DNA of 64,000 bases from assembly GCA_011503125.2 (NCBI GenBank), contig WWBZ02000002.1, positions 1,488,001 to 1,552,000 on the forward strand, in the 5' to 3' direction. Made by a program: the position numbers and the translations under genes. Below, one piece after another: positions 32,734 to 43,554 of the stretch. The first letter of the stretch is position 1; each line of letters opens with the position of its first letter. The notes below the pieces were generated by a model. It was not told the origin of the DNA, did not search any database, and worked only from the letters and a program-made list of their open reading frames with translations. This stretch comes from Botryosphaeria dothidea (taxonomy: Eukaryota; Ascomycota; Dothideomycetes; Botryosphaeriales; Botryosphaeriaceae).

Positions 32734-33412
32734 TCCTTGAATCATTCGCTTCTGCTCATTGCATCTTTTTTGGACCCATCTCAATCGTATTGCACACTCA
32801 TTAGTGAAGCCGTCCGAGATGGAGTTTTGGACTACCGAGATTGGAGACGCGGCTGACCACCCTCTCTCAAACAGCAGCTAAACGGGGCGTATCTATGCAC
32901 CTACACCCCCCCTCTTGCAGCCGACCGCTAGCGCGACGATTGTCAATCCCTACAGAACAAGGGTTTTTTGTGTATTCTCGTGGTGTGATAGGCCCAAAGA
33001 GCATCAGTGCACGGAAAAAGCACATTACGCTAGCAGTCGGCTGCAGGAGGGGGGGTGTACACCAAAGAGGCCATTTACGGCAGATATGTGATTGTGGCGT
33101 GTTGCAAGTGAACTCCCAGGCTGCGTGGCCTAATGGGCGGGAGTGCACCTCCGCTTTGAGGCTGCGGCTGTCTGACTGAAGTGGGAAAGAAACGCGAAAA
33201 AAGCATTACAGCTGCTGCTTCTGCAGGCAAGGCTGGAACGTATTCCAACTGCTTTCGGTTCTCGCTTGATCCTTCCGGGTCCAGGCAAAATGGGGGCCAA
33301 GAGCTCCCGTGAGAGCATGGCGAGGCTGAAGCAACAGCTCTGCTGATAACTCCGCTTCCATCGGGAAATTTCAGCCTCCTGCAGTTCCATTTGTTGTTGC
33401 GCAGACAGAGAT
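32734..33412. other. Intergenic holding a long inverted repeat
   Basis: About 680 bp without a convincing gene. Its main content is the 33-bp inverted repeat at 32901-33060, listed separately. Confidence 0.6.
32901..33060. repeat. Imperfect inverted repeat (33-bp arms, 94-bp spacer)
   Basis: Arms 32901-32933 and 33028-33060 pair at 30 of 33 positions; two of the three mismatches are transitions. Each arm has a C or G run of seven or so next to a CTGCAGCCGAC-like core. No flanking direct duplication is seen. It could be a small non-autonomous element or a strong hairpin. Confidence 0.75.
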
Positions 33413-35099
33413 ATGGCATCTAACGCAGACGATTGTCACCCAGTAATCCAACCGCCATCGGCGCCTGCATACCCGCAGTTGTCGTCATCTGGTCGTTTGG
33501 CCGAGAGTGGTATTGTCGATGACCATCCTCAACTTCCACCTCGTGAAGGAGTCGAACAGAAACCTCTGTCTGAGTCTCCAGCAAAGGCAAAGCAGGTTTC
33601 GGTAGTCTCCTCGAAAGCGGTCCTTCAGAAAACGCCCAAAGGTAGCCATAACCCTCAGGCTCGAGCAGCGGCTCAGGCCGCTTCAACCACCGTGCAAAGG
33701 AGCAAACCACACAAGAGCAAGTCTAGCAAGGTAGTCAGTATACGCTCCGGTGCTGCATTGTCGAATCTGACAATACTTTTGTAGAGCGGGAAAGTCATTC
33801 GAGGCGTTCGAAACTTCTTCGATCAACCTATGGGGCCCTACCCACATGCGAATCAATTCATCGACGATGGTCGCGAGACCATTCCAAAGCTCGAGAGACA
33901 CCTCGATAGAACCAAGAAAACATTGGACCAAGAGCAACATCGCTTGATAAGTGCGGAGGGCGAAATACACCGTTTGCAGGCCGTCGAGGCACAGCTCCAG
34001 GCGGACCTCCACCAACACAAGCAGCTGCTTCTCAAAGCCAACAGTCACCTGACCGAGCTGTCTGCATCGCTCGACGCAGAAAAGGCAAAAGTTCGGAAGG
34101 CGGAGGAGGAGTTCGATCAGATCAAGCTCTCCGCCAGCCAACTGCAGGCAAAGATGGAGAGCAAAGAGCTGTTCGTCGGAGTCCAGGCCACAGACGACGA
34201 GATCACCAAGCAGTTCACTAGCCTGGTTGCTGCCATTAAGACGTGGGCCACCAAGTTTTCCAACCACAGCGTCACCGTCGAGACCTCGCACTTCAATGCT
34301 GAGCTTATCTCTCAGTATCGTGCTGTCGTGCCGCACTGCACTGGACTGTCGGACTTGGAAGGTCTCGTCAGGGATGACAAGAACATCCGTAGATTCTTCA
34401 TCCGCGGTTGGACTGCGTATATCATCAGCGACTCGATACTGGCCGGCTATGGCTCTACCAATTTTTGGATGGGTCAAAGCATGGGTCTGAGTTTCACAAG
34501 TCTCGAAGAACGATTTATTCAATCGGCCAACGGTAAGTCCACCGCGGTTTTCTCCTCCACAATTTCTGACACAAGCGGTGAACACTGACGCACTGTATCC
34601 AGAAACGTCCAAAATAGCTCCCCGGGCGTTTTATGACTGGAGATCTCTGACCGCAGATTTGGCATCGCGCGTCGACCTAAACGAAGAAGAGGACCAGCGC
34701 GTCTCCGCCGTCCTTAAGGACGAGGCCGACCGAATTTGGAACCTGGTATGGCCGTGGGCGAAGCCACAGCAGGAGCCCAACATCAGGGCCGGCTTACTTG
34801 ACCTGCTCCAGAACGCATTGGATCTCTCCGTGCTCCTCAAGAAGCAGCGAGCGTCTTGGTCGGTTCGCTTCCCTTCGGTGACAACGGATTCGGAGGGGCA
34901 ACTGGAGGACTTGGCATTCAACCCAAACACTATGAAGGACGTCAAAGACAGTGATGGAGGGTTGGACGTGGAGGAGCTCCGGAAGTGTCGCATCAAACTC
35001 GTTTTGGCGCCAGCGCTGCATAAGCGCGGTAATTCGGATGGCGAACACTACGATGTTTCTTTCCCAGCGGCGAAGGCGTTGGTACTGCTTGGGAACTAG
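33413..35099 (+). CDS. Coiled-coil protein of unknown function
   Basis: Exons 33413-33730, 33785-34532 and 34603-35099 give 520 residues. Residues 1-105 are Pro/Ser/Lys-rich and disordered. A heptad-like coiled coil follows (about 130-235: ERHLDRTKKTLDQEQHRL, LQAVEAQLQADLHQHK, AEKAKVRKAEEEFDQ). The C-terminal half is globular with conserved-looking Trp motifs (FFIRGWTAYIISD, NFWMGQSM, IWNLVWPWAKPQ). No signal peptide or membrane segment is present. I do not recognise a named domain; similar coiled-coil plus C-terminal helical proteins are common and variable in filamentous fungi. It lies between the GTPase and the decayed HET gene. Confidence 0.75.
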
Positions 35100-35174
35100 C
35101 TTCGGTCGGCCTTTTCTCTCGAGAGCTGCTGCTGGTGCAAGGACCTCATCTTTTTTCATATAAACTCGCAACTC

Positions 35175-37475
35175 CTACCGCAGCTCGACTTCTTCGACCT
35201 TCTTCCAATCCAAACCCTTCACGACTTCCCCGTGCATGATCCCATAGACGAAGCATTCACCCACGAACGAATGGTACCCCTCGTCCCTGCGGCGGAGTAG
35301 CATGGGGGTCTCAGCTCCCAGAATCACCCATACCTCGTCCCTTTTCGCCGCTGTGAGTGGCGCCAAGCCCATGAACCCGAGATCAGTGGTAAAGAACGAG
35401 CGCATCGGCGTGAGTGAGTGGCCAGCCTTGTACGCCAGACAGTTCAGAAGGCATTCTGCGTGATCATCAACTTCCCGAACTTCCTTCTTAGATCTCCTGC
35501 GCGCCTTCCACGACCTCATTTTCCCAATCTTCTTCCGCTTCTGCTCCTCGACGTATGACCAGAATGGCGTTCGTTCATCTCCATATAACTGCCGAAACGT
35601 CGGAAGAGCGTCGTACCCCAGATGGCGGAGCACGCTGGCGTAGGAGTAGTTGGTCGTCGGGTAGTGGTTTCCTACTCTGGAGGGACCGAGGAGCTCTCCA
35701 ACCATAGGGCCGCTTGCACTGTGCAGCTTGATAGAGGGACCGTCACTTGGTAGAGTCTCAACGCCGTCGATAGCCATGACTCTGACTGCTTGTACTTTCA
35801 AGAAAGCTCGAGATGGAAGCCGTCTCTCGATTACCGGCTTCTTCGGTAGTTCGTGCCCACCCGCACAAAAATCCCTAGCGCCGTGACCCAGCATTTAGAT
35901 AGCGGCTGCGCCTGGAGTGGAGAGGACTAGTCGGGCACCCACGATGGCAGTCGGTCTCTGAATTCATCGGATACTTCCACAAACTTGCGTGTCTTGAGCG
36001 GAGAAGGGTTTTGTTCTGGCTCAGAAGCCGTAATGCTTTCCCAATCTGGGTCATTCTCCCATCCTGCTCGACTCCGATTCCTCCAATATTCCGCTTGTGA
36101 CAGAACCGGTCCTGCGTGGGCGAGGAAATACAGACAGTAGCAGGAGCTCGCGCCCTTCTCCTCGTTCTCATTGCCTACCGCACGCATCCAGGCGTCAATG
36201 GTGTCGACAAAGACTTCTTCCACCGGTTTTTCATAGTCGACTTCAGGGATTATGTCGTGCTTGTGGAGAAGGCTTACGACGCCGTAATAATGGTCTCGCG
36301 GATTGCCAGCCTGAGCATCTCGAACAGCTGGAAGCAGTTCCCGCGGGTGAAATCCGGTATCAGCGAACTTCCCATCCGTCACCGGCGGCAAACTTGCTCG
36401 AACAGCCTCCATGGACAGAACGACATCGACCACGTTGGTCGGGGTCCGAATGCTTTCGTCCGGCTCGGCCACGTCCTCCCAGCCCAGATACCTCCCACCA
36501 CCGGCGTGAACTTCCGACCAAGACGCGGGGCGCACGTCGACCTCCAGGTCAAACGGGTCTTTCGGCGGTCCCGACGGCGGCAAAGGGAGATAGTCCTGCT
36601 CTCGCTCGAATGCGTTCCTCGGCGGGAGCCCCCTCCAGATGTGTCGGATGGCATCGCACGCCGCAACGAGACGGCTCCACTCGAGCACAAAGTCCCCCTG
36701 CTGAACGACCTTGTGCCTTCCCGCAACGCTCTCCTGGAAGACCCACACGCGCTGGAACTACGGATTCAGAAGCAGCTTGTGGAACGGCTGCACGTTATCC
36801 CGCGGCGAATTGCCCTCTTCCCGGTGGAATATCGTTCCGTGCACCTCGTTGAGGGCGTCGCTGGCCGAAGAACCGTTCGATCGGGTCTGCTCCGTCGGGT
36901 CGAAAAGGCGGTATCGCAGGTGGACGGGCAGCTCGTCCTCCGCGCCCCAGAGCTCTTCCTGGGTCGTCGTTTTCTTGGAAATCTCGTGCATGATCTGGAA
37001 GGCCGCTTTGGCGTAGAAATCCGTCTTGCCGAGCCAGATGACGACGGCGCTGGCCTGTCGGTATATCTGGTACATGACCTGGACCTGTTCGGCGCGCTCG
37101 ACGACATCGTCCTGGTTGATGCAAAGGGAGTCTATCCAAAAAAAAAAAGCGGCTGGACCGGCGATCGCGTAGGCCGCGAAGCGCTCCTAAGAGGTTGAGG
37201 GTGACCCGCAGTGGCTCCTGGTGACCTGAGTTCTTTTCAGACGCGAATGTTTCCTGAGAACTTCCTTCCGAAATGGTGGCCTTGTCCAGATCCTCCGGAT
37301 AGATCTCCCAAGTGCGAGATGCCATTTCCCACGCATAAGAGAGTGCTTCGTAGGGAGGCGCCGTAGCAAGAGGCACTGTCAACAGCCCACATCGTACATC
37401 ATGGCTAGACGAGCGGGGGGAGATAACCGCCAGCCTGATGTGGCCTGGTTCGAGTCTTCTGTACTCATATACCAT
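35175..37475 (-). pseudogene. Heterokaryon-incompatibility (HET) domain gene, four lesions
   Basis: The HET signature is clear: YEALSYAW (about residue 43), then in another frame WIDSLCINQDD and MYQIYRQASAVVIWLG, then FQRVWVFQE. The C-terminal part ends with the usual LRRRDEGYHSFVGECFVYGIMHGE. Lesions in order: a frameshift in an 11-nt T run (37138-37148; 10 would keep frame); TAG at 36758-36760 where HET proteins have a Trp before FQRVWV; TAG at 35927-35929 where WVPDW is expected; and a one-base frameshift near 35892-35896. Both stops are TGG to TAG. HET proteins trigger cell death when incompatible hyphae fuse. Homopolymer frameshifts could be assembly errors, but the two stops cannot be explained so easily. 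Confidence 0.88.
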
Positions 37476-37923
37476 GTCGAAGACTCGTAGATTAGCAAGG
37501 AAAAAGTGACGTGATGATTAAGCCCGAGGAGTTGAAGGGATAGCCGCTTCGCTTGAAGACCGAGGGTCAGCAACCAGCTATTGGACGACTTAGAACAGGC
37601 TGACAGTGCCTAGCCCTGCATGTCCATATGGCCCCCAATCTTCAGAAACACTCCGCGCGCCCAAAAGTCAAGCCGAACAAGCGTGCCGGCGGCTAACAAG
37701 ACGAAAAATTTGAATTGCTTTTACACGCTCAAATGCTATGCTGGACATTATGACCTTTCGCTCCCATCAAGCCAAGTTAAAGTTCACTAAGACATCAATC
37801 GGAAAACTTTTCTTCGCTCGATCATAAGTTCCTCATCAACGCCTCGCTCTCGGCAGCCGTCCAAAGTATTCCAATGGACCAAGTGAATCAGTCCAACCAC
37901 AGCAAACCGAGATCCAAATATCA
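37476..37923. other. Intergenic between HET pseudogene and transcription factor
   Basis: About 450 bp: the presumed promoter of the HET gene and the 3' flank of the regulator. No gene seen. Confidence 0.6.
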
Positions 37924-40471
37924 TCATGAAGCCTCACCCCAATATTCCTTCAATTCATCCGCCCTCCACTTAGTGGCCCAGCCGCTCTCGTTCTCAATCC
38001 GTGCCAGCACGCTCAGAATCGCCCGGTGTTCGCTCGGATGGCTCATCAGCTTGCCCGCCACCCACAGCGGCTGCAACCCATTGATCCACGCGCCATGGTG
38101 GCTATTGCTGGCCGCAATACCACATATCTGGCGCGCGTGCCAGATTAGGCTCTTGGCGCTCTTCTTATTCAAGCGCACTTCCTTCGGCTTCTCCTGCAGC
38201 AGACGGATGGCGCAAAAGTGGTAGAGCTGGTTGCCATTGACTGCGGGCGGGTTGCCGTACAGCACCTTCGGAAAGGGGTAATCGTAGTCGTCAAACGAGG
38301 CCGGGTAGGAGAGCAGCGGCTGCATCTCGACGGGCCGTGTGTTGTACCAGTCTTCAACCAGATCCCAGAGAGCCTTCCAGCGGGCGACGTACTCGGCGCG
38401 AGCTTCCGGGTTCGAGACGGTGTCACCACGGCCGTTAATTACGTTGACTACAGAGGCAGAGAGGAAGACCGCATAGTTGGCATAAGCATCGAAGCCTTTG
38501 CATTCGTTCTTGAAGAGGTTGACGGCAGTGGACATGGGAACGTGGGATGAGAGCCAGCGATCCAGGGGAACCTTTGTGCAGTTGTCTGAGAGATACCCTC
38601 CCCAGACATCCATGCGAGCGAAGCACCAGAAGAGTGCTTGGTTGACTCCGCCTGACACGCCTGTAATGTTTGCAGCCTGAAGAAGAATAGCACAGCCGTC
38701 AAGGTGTCGGCCCCAGTCCTTCGGTGAGACAATGATCATTTCCAGAACGCACAGCAGGACGCTTGACGCAATTACTGGCGTACTCATTGTTTCAAGTTCA
38801 GGGACCAGGTTTTGAATCGCTTCCTGGTACAGTCCGAGACTCTCCGTATATGGTCTGGAAGGATCTTTACGTTCTTGCTGGCGGGCAGAGAGCGCCAAAG
38901 CTGAATACCGCAGGTGTGCACACGTCTTCGCCATGATCGGAATGGTGAATTGGAAATGCCGGTGGTTGTCGAACTTATCGAGCCAAGGAGCAACCTCATT
39001 CAGATAGTTCTGCCACAACTCAATCTCTCTCTGTTCCGTCAGGGTTTTGGTCCGCTGCGGGTGGGCCATCGACTCGAGCCTTGCCGCAGCGTGGCCAACT
39101 GTATCCGGGTCGTGCCCTTGAACGCCTTCAGGAACACCATCAACGGTAAGGTCAGGAGTTCCCTGCCTGGTAATCCCGCTATTGCGAGCAGTCTCGATGA
39201 TATGACTGTGCAGATTTTGCTGCAAGTCCCTGTAGGCGTGGCTGGGATAGTACAGACCATACGACGGTGACTCTACCAGCACCGGATCATTCGAAAATGC
39301 GGAAGAAACCTCCTGGTTCATATCTGGTGATATCCAGGGCCGATCATGATCTGTCATGGCTATCTCATGCGGGGCGTGTTGTGTAGGTTGCGAGGTCAGG
39401 AAATCCAAAGCGGCCAACTCCCCAGCAGATAGGGATAGTGCTGGCGGCTCATTATCCAGGCTATATCGATGATTCTCTCCGGATGGCGCAGATGTAGTGG
39501 TGGGTAAGGATGACCGCATGGTCGAGAAGGTGGATGAAGAACTGGTTCGGTCGAGGTTTGGGTGGGGAGGCAACGCCCCGTCTGTGCGCGGCTGCCCGTT
39601 CAGCACGGCACCATTCCCACTCATGTGCCTCCGCAAGTTAGCATCCGCTGCATCCGGTTGGACAGTGTCGGTCACACCCTGTGATCTGTAAGAAGGTATG
39701 CGGCTCTGTGGGTCCGGGCCGTGCGGTACGGTTGGAGTGTGGAACTTCGCGGCGGATGCAGGGGCATTATGGTGTTGGACCGGAGACTGGGTATCGCTTA
39801 AGGATCTGGCTTGGTCTGGGGACGATGCTGAGGAAAATGGTTTGCTAGACTGAGCTGCGGCAGTAGCTGAGTCTTCAGCTTGCTTCCAAGACCAGCTCCC
39901 TCGATGGTCGCTTTCCAATGGTGTGGCATCTGTGGTATCCTGGTAGTCATCGGCAGAGCCATCTTCGTCACGGCAAGAGCGCACGACGGAAGAGGTGACG
40001 TCGATAATCTGGCAGCTCCCGGGTCAGCTGGGTGCCAAGGTAGGCGTACATGGTTAGAGCAAAGGTATGCGCACCGTGAAGTCTGTCTGGCGCTGCGAGT
40101 TGTGGCGGCCAATCTCGCGCATTGAAGGATGCTCCATAGACAGGCCATTGTGCCGAAATATAACACCAGTATCCCACTCACAGGTCTCGCCGTGCTTCTG
40201 GCATTTTGTGCAAGTTGGGTGTACTTCGTCACCTGAATTGGCGGGGATTGGTTAGCTCAGCGACAAGCTTGCGGGAAGCTATCATCGACTTGCATTTCTT
40301 GCGCTTGCGTCGGCAGTTCAAGCAGCCATGGCGACCGCGCTTCCTCTTCAGCGAGCCCTCGGGCGGTGGCTGCGCCGACTCGGTGGTGGGCGCGGGAGTG
40401 GCATGGCTGCTGGAGTTGGTCTCGCGGGAGGTCGAGGGCGTCAGTTGGTCCTGGGTTGCTGGTGGCGACAT
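37924..40471 (-). CDS. Zn2Cys6 transcription factor with Fungal_trans_2-type domain
   Basis: Exons 40471-40294, 40232-40075 and 40008-37924 encode 806 residues. The Zn2Cys6 cluster is assembled across intron 1: CLNCRRKRKK, then C, then DEVHPTCTKCQKHGETC, with perfect 2-6-6-2-6 spacing. This works only if the intron starts with GC (GCAAGT) at 40293 and splits the codon of the third Cys. Residues about 110-400 are Ser/Pro-rich and disordered. The C-terminal 380 residues are helical (LWQNYLNEVAPWLDKFDN, SSVLLCVLEMIIV, WCFARMDVW), as in the fungal-specific regulators of the PF11951 type. The protein is nuclear. The start MSPPATQ is preferred over an upstream ATG at 40687. Possible targets are the SDR and transporter genes to its right. 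Confidence 0.9.
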
Positions 40472-41161
40472 GACCAGCGAGGGCAGCGTGAGCTGTGGCA
40501 GCGGGTGCGACTGGGCGAAACCTGCGACTCCATCGATGCGAAGTGGACAGGCGCGGAGGCGGAAGAGTGAGCTGCAAAAGCGCCGTGGCCGTGGGGTGGG
40601 TTTGGGGCTTCGGCGCCGCTCTCCACACTGCAACCGCGTCGGGAAAGCCGGGCACAGAAGCCAAGGGCGATCTCCGGGATTGCCCAAGTCGCGTTAAAAC
40701 TCAGCAGCCCAAACGTCTGGCCGGCTGGCTCACGACGACCAGTCCGCAGAAACACTGCCGATCGCTCGTCTGCATGCCACGCGACGCCCCCAAGCCGTCC
40801 ACTCCCCGACCAGTGCAGGCCTCCTCAAGCACGCGAGCTCGCGCTTGTCCGTTTATGCGGCTCTCCCAGCGCGCTCCTCCATCCTGAATCCCCGCCTGTG
40901 GAAAATGACTAGCGAAACACTCTGACTCGGTCCAATTTCACCATTGTCTGCGGCGCTGCTATCTCGCATCCGATCGTCGTGTTCTATTCTCTAGATGAAT
41001 GCCTAAGCATGGTCTCTGTTTACGTGTGCAGCAAACTCTAATGATGCGCCTCTATCGCCTTTTGCCGACGATTGCATGCCCGACGCCGTTATGATTTACA
41101 TCGACAATCCACCTTCTCCATCCGAGCCCACCGCTTCTTCTTCCTCCACGACCGTGCTCTC
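40472..41161. other. Intergenic, transcription factor promoter
   Basis: About 690 bp upstream of the regulator and downstream of the neighbouring SDR. GC-rich open frames on both strands carry no motif. Confidence 0.55.
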
Positions 41162-42117
41162 TTATGCAGAGGCACAGTGACCGCCGTCTATGCGGAGGTC
41201 CGAGCCGGTCTGCCACGCGCTTCCGTCGGCCAGCAGGTAGATTGCGCCTGCTTTGAAGTCTTCCGGGGCCCCCAGACGGCCCAGTGCTGCTCCCCTCATC
41301 CACGTCTCCTCCACCTCGGGCTTCTCCGCCAGTAACTGGTCCGTCATGGCAGTGCGGATGTAGCCGGGCGACAGCGAGTTGACGCGAATGCCGTACGTGC
41401 CCCATTCCGCCGACAGCGAGCGGGTCATCTGGTGGACCGCCGCCTTGGACGAGTTGTAGGCCGAGCAGTGGAGTCCCTGTGGGTGGGCAGTCCTTGTCAG
41501 CGACATGCATGTTAATTTTTGCACTATGAGACTGTTTCACTTACCCTGTTCATTATCTGACCGGACATGGAGGCGATGAAGACGATGCTGCCTCCCTTGC
41601 CGCCGTCCCTCAGCACCCGCGCGACGTGCTTGGCCGTGGTGAAGTTGCCCACCACGTTGACCTCCATCATGCGCCTGTAGCCATCGACCGGGTAGTCAAT
41701 GGCGTCCTTCATCTGCTGGATGCCAGCGCAAGAGATCAAGCCCTTGATCGGGTTGCCTCTTGCGGCGGCTTCCTGCGCAGCCTCCTGGATAACGGCCTCG
41801 ACCTCCTCCTCTTTTGTGATATCACATTTCTTGTAGGTTGCATGCAGCGGTTTCGACGAGGCCTTTGTGAGCTTTGCAATGGTTGCCCACTCTTCCGGGC
41901 TAGGATCGGGAAGGATATCGAGACAAACGACGTCGCCGCCGGCTTCGAGCACGGCGATAGCGAGGGTGATGCCGAGGCCACGTGCTCCACCCGTAACAAC
42001 GATTGTCCTGCCGTTCAGTCCAAACAGCTTATCAACTGGTGCCTGGGCCGCGGGTGTCAGGCTCGACTCAGGAATGTTTGCAGGGAGCGCAGTGTCGGAC
42101 ACGATCGAGGGTGCCAT
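41162..42117 (-). CDS. SDR, polyol dehydrogenase/sorbose reductase-like
   Basis: Exons 42117-41545 and 41476-41162 give 295 residues. After a 35-residue leader comes the Rossmann strand TIVVTGGARGLGI, then SCAGIQ in the NAG position. The intron lies between the beta-5 strand (SIVFIASMSGQ) and the active-site YNSSK. The tail (AIYLLADGSAWQTGSDLRIDGG) is typical of NADP(H)-dependent SDRs close to mannitol dehydrogenase, D-arabinitol dehydrogenase and sorbose reductase. It probably interconverts a sugar and a polyol in the cytosol; the exact substrate is not determinable. It lies between the Zn2Cys6 gene and the sugar transporter. Confidence 0.88.
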
Positions 42118-43554
42118 GGCTGATTGGTCGAGAGAGGCCGAGCGGCGGCTGCAGGAGGCTCAAAAGCGTGGTAGGGTAGGATGCAAGGCACTGGGATTGT
42201 GGGACGCAATCGCAGGAGGCAGATAGAGGACAGCGAAGAGGAGCAGTTCAACGGCAGAGAGAGCGGAAGGCTGGTTAAGCTGCCTCATGAAGGGCGGACG
42301 ATTCTTTAAGAGCAGCCATCTGGAACAGCGTCGTACATTACCGCATCAGGGCGTGGGGAAGCGTCAGGATACTCTTTTGGCCGTGGTAGAAGCGCTGGCG
42401 GGTGTGGAGGGGCAGATTCCCCGAAAGGGAAGGCGTCTGCTTCTGCAGCCGCGACTCTGCCTTTGCTTGACTTTGCTTGACCTAACTTGACCCTCGCATC
42501 CTCCGCCCATTGACCACTGGCACTCAGCCGCGGCCGCCAGCCCGTCCCAAGCACGTCTTCATCGACCAATGCATCTCTTTCCACGCCGTGCTCGTGTTTG
42601 ATGGAGGATGCCGTGGTGCTGAGCAGGCCGGCGCTCAGGACTGCCGTTTTGGGCGCAGGTCCTCGGTCGGCAGAATCGACCGCCAGCACGCCCCAGCTCC
42701 CGCGCGTCAACACACACCCGGCTCGACATCTGCGCACACGGCAACCTTCGGCGCCACCCAGCGGCATCAGCCCACCGCCCCATTCAGGTCAGCGCTGCCG
42801 ACGTACGCCAAGCCCCGGGGACGGCCGTAAGAGGGTGCTGCAGGCTGGGGATCACTCCGCTCTGCCTCCACAGTCGTCCAAGCACTTCCCCGGATGGATC
42901 TCCTGAAACGGACACAAACTTTCGCACACGGCCCGACTGCTGGAATGCCGGCACGGGCGTTACGACGATAGCTGTACTACGAGTCTGCTCAAGGGCTGCG
43001 TCGCGCCAGTGACAGAGCCGCGCTGATACGCAGGGAAAACCGTTGAGCCAGCAGCTGTCAGTGCGACTGCGTGCGACTCCGGCCATGCAATATGTTCGGC
43101 CTTAAGGCGCAGCGACCCGACGTAAGGGTCCGTAGCAAGACAGGCCATAGGCAGCAACCAAGATGCAAGGCCAGCTTCGGCTACGAGCGAATCCCACTCC
43201 AATCTCCCCACAATTCTGTCATCCTGGAGTTCGGGTCGCAGGCAAGGGTTTCATCGGCAGCGTCACTGCAAGTGCCGTGGCGTCTCGCCTTAGCCTTGCT
43301 CTTCCTCAACCTAGGGTGATCTAAGCGCCCGCCCATGCTCAATTTTCGGAGGACTAAACCTGCAAATGAATCAGGCGTAGCGTCAACAAACCCATTACTG
43401 CTGCATATATAAACTTACAGCCTGCACCAACACCATTACGATCCTGCATGCGGGGCCCCGGTTTCTCTTATCTCTCATTTTTCTCTGTATCTTGCCCCTG
43501 GTATCTCGTGTGACCCTTGACCATCGAGTTCAGCAGCACTCGACAGTACTCACC
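42118..43554. other. Bidirectional intergenic between SDR and sugar transporter
   Basis: About 1.44 kb with no gene. It must hold both promoters. A TATA-like box is listed separately; a GCGGGG/CCCCGG pair at 43450-43461 fits the CreA consensus SYGGRG on both strands, which would suit glucose repression but is short enough to occur by chance. Confidence 0.5.
43406..43413 (+). promoter_or_regulatory. TATA-like box upstream of sugar transporter
   Basis: TATATAAA about 142 bp before the ATG, followed by a pyrimidine-rich leader and the context CACCATGG at the start codon. Confidence 0.45.

Noticed and set aside
36116..37198. 360-codon plus-strand frame opposite the HET pseudogene
   Set aside because: The minus strand shows the HET motifs in order; this frame has none.
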